A DNA stretch of 5,936 bases from Bordetella parapertussis. GTDB lineage: Bacteria > Pseudomonadota > Gammaproteobacteria > Burkholderiales > SG8-39. Location of the stretch: assembly GCA_945869935.1 (NCBI GenBank), contig CAMBSA010000137.1, positions 1-5,936 on the forward strand, written 5' to 3'. The notes under the pieces are model-generated. The model ran no database searches. It worked only from the letters and a program-made list of their open reading frames with translations, and was not told where the DNA came from. Below, piece by piece: positions 1 through 5,437 of this stretch (position 1 is its first letter; every line of letters begins with the position of its first letter). A program made the position numbers and the translations under genes.

Positions 1-459
1 GACGGCCTCGAGGAAGAGCGCCGCCTGATGTACGTCGCGATCACGCGCGCGCGTACGCGCCTCTACCTGTCGTACGCCAAGACGCGGCTGCTGCACGGTC
101 AGACGCGCTACAACATCGCCTCGCGTTTTCTGGATGAAGTGCCCGACGAGCTCACCAAGTGGCTCACGCCGAAACTCGGCATGGGCATGGCGAACGAGCC
201 GAGCTGGCTGTCGTCGCCGTCGTCGGGTGGCCACGCGGGTGGCCATGCGGCCAGCAACGCCTCCGGCCAGACGCCGCCCAAGGGGCGCGATCCCGGCCAC
301 GGCTACCGCATCGGCCAGAACGTGTCGCACGCCAAGTTCGGCCAGGGCGTGATCGTGAGCGCGGAAGGCTCGGGTTCGGATGCGCGCCTGCAGATCAATT
401 TCGGCCGGCACGGCGTGAAGTGGCTCTCGCTGGAATTCGCGAAGCTCTCGCCCGCCTAG
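1..459 (+). CDS. uvrD: UvrD/PcrA-type DNA helicase II, C-terminal part (5' end outside window)
   Basis: This is the last 152 codons of a superfamily 1A 3'-5' DNA helicase acting in nucleotide-excision and mismatch repair. The frame is open from base 1, so the start lies upstream. Visible residues 3-18 read LEEERRLMYVAITRAR, the helicase motif VI that contacts ATP and couples hydrolysis to strand movement. A low-complexity Gly/Ser/His/Ala linker follows at about residues 69-92. Residues about 102-150 (YRIGQNVSHAKFGQGVIV, then FGRHGVKWLSLEFAKL) match the C-terminal Tudor-like domain of UvrD/PcrA, which in characterised members contacts RNA polymerase and repair partners. That domain supports UvrD over Rep or RecB. 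The gene ends at TAG 457-459 and faces the convergent amidohydrolase gene across a 93-bp gap. The assignment is confident; the symbol is slightly less so because only the C-terminus is seen. Confidence 0.93.
   Translation, partial: DGLEEERRLMYVAITRARTRLYLSYAKTRLLHGQTRYNIASRFLDEVPDELTKWLTPKLGMGMANEPSWLSSPSSGGHAGGHAASNASGQTPPKGRDPGHGYRIGQNVSHAKFGQGVIVSAEGSGSDARLQINFGRHGVKWLSLEFAKLSPA
226..249 (+). repeat. Two-copy 12-bp in-frame tandem repeat in the uvrD linker
   Basis: GGTGGCCACGCG (226-237) is followed directly by GGTGGCCATGCG (238-249). The copies differ at one base, a synonymous CAC/CAT change. They encode Gly-Gly-His-Ala twice in the disordered linker between the helicase core and the Tudor-like domain. 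It looks like a local slippage duplication in a length-tolerant region, with no sign of separate function. Confidence 0.8.
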
Positions 460-552
460 GACGTCTCAGTCCGGAATTGCGAACTTTGCCTTTTTCATAG
501 AAAGGAAAGACGCCTGAGATCGGTCAATTCGGTTGCTAAAATTGGCAACGAG
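460..552. other. Convergent intergenic gap between uvrD and the amidohydrolase gene
   Basis: These 93 bp separate two tail-to-tail genes and are more AT-rich than their surroundings. Two weak inverted repeats are present. GTTGC at 532-536 pairs with GCAAC at 545-549, and CCTTT at 489-493 pairs with AAAGG at 501-505. Neither is a long GC-rich stem followed by a T-run on either strand, so I do not call an intrinsic terminator, though transcription from both sides should end about here. No small ORF or RNA gene is evident. Confidence 0.4.
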
Positions 553-1428
553 TCAGCGCGTCAAAGGCGAAAATCCGTAGAGCTTTTCGGGGTTTTCCAC
601 CAGCATCCTCTGCCGGTCGCGCGCATCCGGCACCCAGAGCGGGATCAGGTCCACGAGGTCGCCGTCGTTGGGCATGGCGCCCGCGTGGATCGGATGCGGC
701 CAGTTGCTGCCCCAGAGGATGCGGTCGGGGCGCGCCTCGATCACGCGGTGGATCATGCCCAGCATGTCGCGATGCGGATAGGGTTCGGCGGACAGCCGGT
801 AGAGGCTTGCGAGCTTCACCCAGCAGCGGTCGGTGTCGAGCAGATCGAGGATCGCCTGGAAGCCCGGGCTGTACTCACCCTCCTGCGCGGTGACGCGGCC
901 GAGGTGATCGAGCACGAAATCGCAGCCGATGCGCCGCAATCTCGGCGCGAGTTCGACGAGTTCGGCGGACCGGTGCAGGTGCAGCACGAGATGCCATCGC
1001 AACGGCGCGGTCTGTGCGGCGAGCGCCTCCATGTGACTGAAGTTCGCGCCGCCGCGCACCACCGTCGAGATGCGGCAGCCGCGCATGCCGGCATCGTGCA
1101 TCGCCTGCACCTCGGCATCCGCAAGTCCCGAGCGGATCACCGCCACGCCGCGCGCGCGATTGCCCAATCGTGACAGCGCATTGAGCGTCGCGCGGTTGTC
1201 GGTGCCGTGCGCACCGCCGTGCACGATCACGCCGCGGTCAAAGCCCAGCGTGTCGAGCAGCGAGGCATATTCTTCTACGCTGCAGTCCTCGGGCGTGTAG
1301 CTGCGCTCGATTGAAAACGGGAAGGTCGATGCCGGCCCGAACACATGCGCATGGCAGTCGCAGGCGCCGGGCGGCGGGGTGAAACGCGGTTTCCGGGGAC
1401 GGCGGTCCGGGCCGGGGCAGGGCTGCAT
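553..1428 (-). CDS. TIM-barrel amidohydrolase, LigI (2-pyrone-4,6-dicarboxylate hydrolase)-like
   Basis: A 291-residue cytosolic hydrolase of the Amidohydro_2 family (COG3618-like). After a Pro/Arg-rich start, residues 21-28 read GACDCHAH, the HxH strand-1 motif (H26, H28). DHLGR at 174-178 supplies the later barrel histidine (H175), and WGSNWPHP at 239-246 is the last barrel motif. R119, R125 and R211 are spaced like the substrate-carboxylate arginines I recall for LigI (R124, R130, R217), which suggests an acidic or lactone substrate. The position matching LigI's catalytic Asp248 is Asn242 here. The gene starts 30 bp after the stop of the solute-binding-protein gene, so the two are probably one operon. 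No strong Shine-Dalgarno precedes the ATG at 1428, so a slightly different start is possible, although the HxH motif must be kept. The exact substrate is unknown; lactonase or PDC-hydrolase-like activity is inference. Confidence 0.88.
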   Translation of the reverse strand: MQPCPGPDRRPRKPRFTPPPGACDCHAHVFGPASTFPFSIERSYTPEDCSVEEYASLLDTLGFDRGVIVHGGAHGTDNRATLNALSRLGNRARGVAVIRSGLADAEVQAMHDAGMRGCRISTVVRGGANFSHMEALAAQTAPLRWHLVLHLHRSAELVELAPRLRRIGCDFVLDHLGRVTAQEGEYSPGFQAILDLLDTDRCWVKLASLYRLSAEPYPHRDMLGMIHRVIEARPDRILWGSNWPHPIHAGAMPNDGDLVDLIPLWVPDARDRQRMLVENPEKLYGFSPLTR

Positions 1429-1458
1429 TCGCTCGGATGCGTGAAGTGAAAGGCTGGC

Positions 1459-2445
1459 TTATTTTGCCTTGTCGCCCAGCGCCCGGATCAGCTTGCCGAT
1501 GCGTTCCACGTCTGCTCGAAGAAAGGCGTTGAACTCGTCGGGCCCGCGATCACGCGGGAACATGATGAGGCCGCTCAACTTGTCGCTCGCTTCCTTGTCC
1601 TGCGCGGCAAGGCGGATTTCGCGGCTCAACTGCTCGAGGATAGGGCGCGGCACGCCCGCCGGCGCGACGATGCCGTAATAGGTGCTGTATTCGAAGCCGG
1701 GCAGGTCGGCGGCGGCTTCCGCCGACGGCAGCTCGATCGGCGTGCGCAGCGGTTCGCGCGAGGTGACCGCGAGCGCGACCAGTCGGCCGTCCCTGACGTA
1801 CTGCAGCACCGAGGCGGCGGGAACGAACATCGCATCCAGCCGTCCTGCCACCGTGTCGGTGATGACTTCAAAGCCTTTGTAGGGGACCGCCACGATATTG
1901 ATGCCGGTGCGGTCGGCGAACAGCGCGCCGCCGACATGGGTGGTGGTGCCGTTGCCCGAGGTGCCGTAGTTGAGCTTGCCCGGCTGCGATTTCGCGAGGG
2001 CGACGAATTCCTTCAGCGTCTTCACGTTGAGCCGGGTCGGCACCACGATCAGGCTGGGCGCCTCGGCGAACAGCGCCACGCCGGTGAAGTCGCGCAGCGT
2101 GTCGTAGGGCAGGTTGTCGAACAGCGCCGGGTTGGCCGAATGCTGCGAGTTGACGATGAGGATGGTGTAGCCGTCGGGCGCGGACTTGGCGACGAACTGG
2201 CCGGCGATCGAGCCGCTCGCGCCGGTGCGGTTCTGCACCACCACCGGCTGGCCTAGCCGCTGCGACAGCCGCTCCGCAAGGATGCGCGCGACGAGGTCGC
2301 TGGTCGTGCCTGGGGCGAGCGGCGCGACGAGCTGGATCGGTTTGGAGGGGAACCGGTCCTGTGCGCTGGAAATACCGGCGGACAGGAGCAGGGAGCAGAT
2401 GACGGTCGACGTAAGGAGAAGAAATCGGGCAAGGCAGATTCTCAT
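1459..2445 (-). CDS. Bug/TctC-family tripartite tricarboxylate transporter substrate-binding protein
   Basis: A 328-residue periplasmic solute-binding protein, normal length for the Bug family. Residues 1-28 form a Sec signal peptide: Arg2 and Arg7, a hydrophobic core at about 8-22, then ISSA before a likely cleavage at A28/Q29. The mature protein starts with the typical FPSKPIQLVAP. Family ligand-loop landmarks follow: APGTTSDLVAR (44-54, with D50 at the site of the ligand-contacting Asp), QNRTGASGS (71-79), NYGTSGNGTTTHVGG (159-173) and VPYKG (188-192). The frame is open up to 2733, but the start at 2445 is chosen because GGAGGT lies just upstream and it places the signal peptide at the N-terminus. 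Family members bind carboxylates or other small organics for TctAB-type carriers. No tctA/tctB is in the window, so this may be one of the many orphan Bug proteins of betaproteobacteria. The ligand cannot be read from sequence; co-transcription with the downstream hydrolase hints at a related organic acid. Confidence 0.93.
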   Translation of the reverse strand: MRICLARFLLLTSTVICSLLLSAGISSAQDRFPSKPIQLVAPLAPGTTSDLVARILAERLSQRLGQPVVVQNRTGASGSIAGQFVAKSAPDGYTILIVNSQHSANPALFDNLPYDTLRDFTGVALFAEAPSLIVVPTRLNVKTLKEFVALAKSQPGKLNYGTSGNGTTTHVGGALFADRTGINIVAVPYKGFEVITDTVAGRLDAMFVPAASVLQYVRDGRLVALAVTSREPLRTPIELPSAEAAADLPGFEYSTYYGIVAPAGVPRPILEQLSREIRLAAQDKEASDKLSGLIMFPRDRGPDEFNAFLRADVERIGKLIRALGDKAK

Positions 2446-2573
2446 GGCACCTCCGGTGGGGTTTCGGCACATCGCCGATTCGGACGCATTGAAACAGATA
2501 AGCCGGAAAGCCGCTGCATTCGCCCCGAAGCAGTACGCAGGGGGCAGGTGCGGTGCAGTACGTAGAACAGCAA
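2446..2573 (-). promoter_or_regulatory. Leader and probable promoter region of the Bug-amidohydrolase operon
   Basis: These 128 bp between the small basic-protein gene and the Bug gene form the largest gap in the - strand cluster, and so the likeliest place for the operon's own promoter and operator. I see no clear -35/-10 pair. An 8-base direct repeat, GCAGTACG on the + strand at 2530-2537 and 2555-2562 (25 bp start to start), could be paired operator sites but could also be chance. Confidence 0.35.
2449..2454 (-). promoter_or_regulatory. Shine-Dalgarno site of the Bug/TctC gene
   Basis: On the - strand this reads GGAGGT, a near-perfect anti-16S match, 3 bases (4 if only GGAGG is counted) before the ATG at 2445. 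The spacing is a little short. It still favours this start over the in-frame ATGs at 2472 and 2733, and the signal peptide agrees. Confidence 0.7.
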
Positions 2574-2834
2574 TCAGAACAACGGGAGCTGGATCAGGCC
2601 GAGCAGGACTTTCTCCTCGACCTGTCGCTTGGCTTCGCCCAGCGTTCGGGCTTCGCCGGTGTTGGTGCCGGCGTCCCAACGGTACACGCCGTCCCAGTCG
2701 CCCTTGACGCCAAGGCGCACGCGGCCGACGCATTCCTTGCCGAGCCAGTAGCCGTGCGACTGATAGCCGCGCTCCCAGACAGGCTTCTTGCGCGCGCCGG
2801 TCCGGCGTTTTTTCTTGGGGGTTGATGTCGCCAT
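2574..2834 (-). CDS. Small basic protein of unknown function
   Basis: I do not recognise a named family for this 86-residue protein. Residues 1-18 are a Lys/Arg-rich, probably disordered tail (KKKRR at 7-11, RKK at 15-17). The rest is a compact, aromatic- and glycine-rich stretch: VWERGYQSHGYW (19-30), GRVRLG (37-42) and GDWDGVYRWDAG (45-56), ending in an amphipathic helix at about 61-80. This resembles a small beta-sheet domain, and the basic tail would suit nucleic-acid or other polyanion binding, which is inference only. It has no signal peptide or membrane segment. The ATG at 2834 is preferred; a GTG at 2885 would add 17 unremarkable residues and bring the start close to the yqaA-like stop at 2894. 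Neither start has a good Shine-Dalgarno. It lies codirectionally between the membrane-protein and Bug genes and could be cotranscribed with the former. Its regular amino-acid pattern, unlike frame-shifted translation, supports a real gene. Confidence 0.7.
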   Translation of the reverse strand: MATSTPKKKRRTGARKKPVWERGYQSHGYWLGKECVGRVRLGVKGDWDGVYRWDAGTNTGEARTLGEAKRQVEEKVLLGLIQLPLF

Positions 2835-2893
2835 AAGCCGGAATTCTACTGCTGCTAGTGCTTGTTGATCACAGCCATTGGCCACGGGCCGTT

Positions 2894-3334
2894 CTAGAGG
2901 CTAGCTCCCTGCGCCACGACCCAATACCTCGCAAACCGCCCCGCAATCTGCCAGACCATCACCTGCATCCCGTCGAGCCTGAGCCAGCCCGAGGCAAGGC
3001 AGAGTGCGTCGCCCACCACCGGCAGCCAGGCGAACATCAGCGCGGGCGCGCCCCAGCGCCGCACACGTTCGAGCTGACCGCGTTCGAGCAGAGTCAGCGG
3101 CTTTTTCGATCCGATGAAGCGCCCGCTGATGTACCGTCCCATGAGCCAGGTGCTCATGCCGCCCGCGGTGTTGCCCACGGTGGCTATCGCGAGCGCCGGC
3201 CAGAACAGGTCGCCGTGCATGCGCAGCACGCCGAACAGCACCGCCTCCGAACTGAAGGGCAAGACGGTGGCGGCGAGAAAGGCGGCAAGGCCGAGCGACA
3301 ACAGGCCTTCCGCGGGGGTGAGCAGGGCGTTCAT
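2894..3334 (-). CDS. yqaA: YqaA-like DedA/VTT-family inner membrane protein
   Basis: A 146-residue integral membrane protein, close to the length of E. coli YqaA (about 142). It is a short member of the DedA/VTT (SNARE-associated) superfamily, some of whose members are implicated in lipid flipping and membrane homeostasis. Visible signatures are AATVLPFSSEAVL (21-33, membrane-inserted acidic E30), GNTAGGMSTWLMGRY (54-68), WGAPALMFAWLPVVGDAL (94-111, with the family's Pro-x-x-Gly-Asp) and a C-terminal GRFARYW (132-138). Hydrophobic segments lie at about 10-26, 43-64, 96-116 and 122-142. The frame is open to 3454. The ATG at 3334 gives the family-like N-terminus MNALLTPAEGLL; the ATG at 3355 would add seven residues. 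Neither has a clear Shine-Dalgarno. It is divergent from ilvA and first in a run of four - strand genes. Family assignment is firm; the transported substrate is unknown. Confidence 0.88.
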   Translation of the reverse strand: MNALLTPAEGLLSLGLAAFLAATVLPFSSEAVLFGVLRMHGDLFWPALAIATVGNTAGGMSTWLMGRYISGRFIGSKKPLTLLERGQLERVRRWGAPALMFAWLPVVGDALCLASGWLRLDGMQVMVWQIAGRFARYWVVAQGASL

Positions 3335-3355
3335 GCGGCGGCGAGCATAGTGCAT

Positions 3356-3452
3356 TGCGGCGATCGGCGAAGTACGTGACGGGGCGGTTCTACGGGCGGC
3401 GCGGCATCGCGCTGAGTTAAAGTAATGCTCCTTCGCGGCATCTCCTGTACCC
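3356..3452. promoter_or_regulatory. Divergent promoter region between yqaA-like gene and ilvA
   Basis: Both flanking genes are transcribed outward, so promoters in both directions are expected in or near this 97-bp stretch. The only AT-rich patch is TTAAAGTAAT at 3417-3426, which could contain a -10 element for ilvA (for example TAAAGT or AGTAAT, each 4 of 6 to consensus). No matching -35 is convincing. There is no obvious Shine-Dalgarno before the ilvA ATG and no attenuator-like leader peptide rich in Ile, Val or Leu codons. Confidence 0.35.
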
Positions 3453-5018
3453 ATGAAAAAAACCGCAGCACGAAAAATCGACTATCTCGAACGCATCCTC
3501 ACCGCGCGCGTCTATGACGTGGCGGTGGAGACGCCGCTCGAACACGCGCCGCTGCTCTCGGCGCGCATCGGCAACCGCCTGATGATCAAGCGCGAGGACA
3601 TGCAGCCGGTGTTCTCCTTCAAGCTGCGCGGCGCCTACAACAAGATGGTGAACCTGCCCGCTTCGGTGTTGAAGCGCGGCGTGATCTGTTCCTCGGCCGG
3701 CAACCATGCGCAGGGCGTGGCGCTCTCGGCGCAGAAGCTCGGCTGCCGCGCGCTGATCGTGATGCCGGTGACCACGCCGAAGATCAAGGTCGACGCGGTG
3801 AAGGCGCGCGGTGCGCAGGTCGTGCTGTTCGGTGACTCTTATTCGGATGCGTACGCGCACGCGCGGGTGCTGGAGAAAAAACACAAGCTCACCTTCGTGC
3901 ATCCCTACGACGATCCGGACGTGATCGCGGGCCAGGGCACGATAGGCATGGAAATCCTGCGCCAGGCCACGCGGCCGATCGATGCGATCTTCGTCGCGAT
4001 CGGCGGCGGCGGTCTGATTTCGGGTATCGCCTCGTATGTGAAGCGGCTCAAGCCGGGAGTGAGGATCATCGGTGTGCAGCCGGTGGATTCGGATGCGATG
4101 TCGCGCTCGCTCAAGGCGGGCCGGCGCATCGAGCTCGAGCATGTGGGCCTGTTCGCCGATGGCGTGGCAGTGAAACTGGTGGGGGAGGAAACCTTTCGCA
4201 TCTGCCGCGAACTGGTGGACGAGATCATCCTGGTTGACACCGACGAGATCTGCGCCGCGATCAAGGACGTGTTCGAAGAGACACGCTCCATCCTCGAGCC
4301 GGCAGGGGCACTCGCGATCGCCGGCGCCAAGGCCTGGGCCGAGCGCGAGGGCGTGCGCGGAAAGAAATTCGTCGCGATCGCCTGCGGTGCCAACACCAAC
4401 TTCGACCGGCTGCGCTTCGTTGCCGAGCGTGCGGAAGTCGGCGAACACCGCGAGGCGCTGTTCGCGGTCACCATCCCCGAGCGCCGCGGCAGCTTCCGCC
4501 GCTTCTGCACCACGCTCGATGGCGGAAAGGAGGGCGGACGCAACATCACCGAGTTCAACTACCGCATGGCGGGCACGGAAGAAGCCAACATCTTCGTCGG
4601 CGTCGGTGTGGGCTCGCGCCGGGACAATGCGCAGATCGTGCGCACGCTCAAGCGCGAGGGATTCCGCACGGTGGATCTCTCGGATGACGAAGTCTCCAAG
4701 AGCCATGTGCGCCATCTCGTGGGCGGACATTCGACGGCGGCGATAAACGAAATCCTCTACCGCTTCGAATTTCCGGAGCGGCCGGGCGCGCTGATGCGGT
4801 TTCTCTCGACGCTCAATCCGGAGTGGAACATCAGCCTGTTCCATTACCGCAACCACGGTGCCGACTACGGCAGCATTCTGGTCGGCATCCAGGTGCCGCC
4901 GCGCGAGATGCCGCAGTTCCGCACCTTCCTGAAGACGCTTGGCTATCCGCATTTCGACGAAACGCGCAACCCGGTGTACCGGATGTTTCTCGGACCGGTG
5001 GCCACTTCGTCCGGCTAA
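3453..5018 (+). CDS. ilvA: Threonine dehydratase (threonine ammonia-lyase), biosynthetic, IlvA
   Basis: A 521-residue cytosolic PLP enzyme that deaminates L-threonine to 2-oxobutanoate, the first committed step of isoleucine synthesis. The fold-type II catalytic domain spans about 20-325. It shows SFKLRGAYN (55-63) with Schiff-base Lys57, SSAGNHAQG (80-88), the phosphate-binding Gly tetrad G184-G187, EPAGALA (282-288) and CGANTNFDRL (311-320). Cys311 stands where E. coli IlvA has a Ser contacting the PLP ring nitrogen. Two ACT-like regulatory domains follow at about 334-412 and 432-512 (ITEFNYR at 365-371; PERPGALMRFL at 441-451). This is the long, allosteric architecture, expected to be inhibited by isoleucine and relieved by valine, unlike the short catabolic TdcB. 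The first ACT domain carries a small Gly-rich insertion, DGGKEGG (356-362). The start at 3453 gives a family-like N-terminus but lacks an evident Shine-Dalgarno. The next gene begins 2 bp after the stop. Confidence 0.97.
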   Translation: MKKTAARKIDYLERILTARVYDVAVETPLEHAPLLSARIGNRLMIKREDMQPVFSFKLRGAYNKMVNLPASVLKRGVICSSAGNHAQGVALSAQKLGCRALIVMPVTTPKIKVDAVKARGAQVVLFGDSYSDAYAHARVLEKKHKLTFVHPYDDPDVIAGQGTIGMEILRQATRPIDAIFVAIGGGGLISGIASYVKRLKPGVRIIGVQPVDSDAMSRSLKAGRRIELEHVGLFADGVAVKLVGEETFRICRELVDEIILVDTDEICAAIKDVFEETRSILEPAGALAIAGAKAWAEREGVRGKKFVAIACGANTNFDRLRFVAERAEVGEHREALFAVTIPERRGSFRRFCTTLDGGKEGGRNITEFNYRMAGTEEANIFVGVGVGSRRDNAQIVRTLKREGFRTVDLSDDEVSKSHVRHLVGGHSTAAINEILYRFEFPERPGALMRFLSTLNPEWNISLFHYRNHGADYGSILVGIQVPPREMPQFRTFLKTLGYPHFDETRNPVYRMFLGPVATSSG

Positions 5019-5020
5019 CG

Positions 5021-5437
5021 ATGCTCCGCTACCTCGCTTCGCTCACGCTCGGCCGCGCGGTGCTGTGGTGCTACTTCATCTGGTATCTGGTCGCGCTCGC
5101 GCTGTATTTCGAGCCGGCGCCCGGCCTGTGGCTGACCTCCGTCGGCGTCAGCGCGCTGATCGGCTTCGCGTTCCTGTTCAGCACCACGCCCTTTCCCTTC
5201 GGGCCGGTGGGCCTGCCCTTCTGGGTGGTGGCGCGGTTCTTCCTGATCCCGTTCTGCGTATCCAGCTTTTCCGCGCTCGCGCAGGGCAAGGGCTTTCTGC
5301 TGGTGCTGTTCCCGCGCTGGCAGGAAACCGCGCTTGCCGCGGGACTGTGCGTTCTGTTTGTACTTGTGGCGCTTATCGTGAAGCGTGCTTACACCGCGAC
5401 TGCGCATCAGCGCGGCGGTTCGGTCTCGCCGAAGTAG
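5021..5437 (+). CDS. Small four-helix membrane protein of unknown function, coupled to ilvA
   Basis: A 138-residue integral membrane protein that I cannot assign to a named family. Hydrophobic segments are at about 13-30 (aromatic-rich, CYFIWYLV), 36-54, 64-84 and 104-120. TTPFPFGPVGLPF at 55-67 forms a Pro/Phe/Gly-rich loop between segments two and three, and a short basic tail ends the protein. No signal peptide, transporter signature or catalytic motif is evident. The ATG at 5021 is 2 bp after the ilvA TAA. No separate Shine-Dalgarno is seen, so translational coupling to ilvA is likely. The frame is open upstream to 4823, but that part lies inside ilvA's ACT domain and is not membrane-like, so 5021 is the sensible start. 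Its last 31 bases overlap the convergent 5-FCL gene. Regular hydrophobic periodicity and a sensible start make it a convincing gene; its role is unknown, and a link with amino-acid metabolism is only positional. Confidence 0.82.
   Translation: MLRYLASLTLGRAVLWCYFIWYLVALALYFEPAPGLWLTSVGVSALIGFAFLFSTTPFPFGPVGLPFWVVARFFLIPFCVSSFSALAQGKGFLLVLFPRWQETALAAGLCVLFVLVALIVKRAYTATAHQRGGSVSPK

Noticed and set aside
489..549. Possible bidirectional intrinsic terminator between uvrD and the amidohydrolase gene
   Set aside because: The inverted repeats (CCTTT/AAAGG and GTTGC/GCAAC) are only 5 bp with loops of 7-8 bases, are not GC-rich and have no following T-run on either strand.
685..1173. Long open frames opposite the amidohydrolase gene, and similar ones opposite the Bug and 5-FCL genes
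   Set aside because: They are typical high-GC shadow frames with compositionally biased translations, no motifs and complete overlap with well-supported genes.
2446..2733. N-terminal extension of 96 residues on the Bug/TctC protein
   Set aside because: It is Arg/Pro-rich, overlaps the small basic-protein gene on the same strand in another frame, and would bury the signal peptide. The SD-preceded ATG at 2445 gives the normal family length.
3335..3454. N-terminal extension of the yqaA-like protein by up to 40 residues
   Set aside because: The added residues are Arg/Ala-rich and lie in the divergent intergenic region, overlapping the ilvA start. Family length and the hydrophobic N-terminus fit the ATG at 3334.
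3417..4952. A 511-codon open frame antisense to almost the whole of ilvA
   Set aside because: Its codons lie opposite ilvA codons in register 3-2-1, so it stays open simply because ilvA uses no TTA, CTA or TCA codons, as expected at high GC. Its translation is Arg/His/Asp-rich with no recognisable domain, while ilvA is fully conserved in motif content.
4823..5020. Upstream extension of the small membrane protein into ilvA
   Set aside because: These 66 codons are the frame-shifted reading of the second ACT domain of ilvA, hydrophilic and unlike the membrane protein that starts cleanly at 5021.
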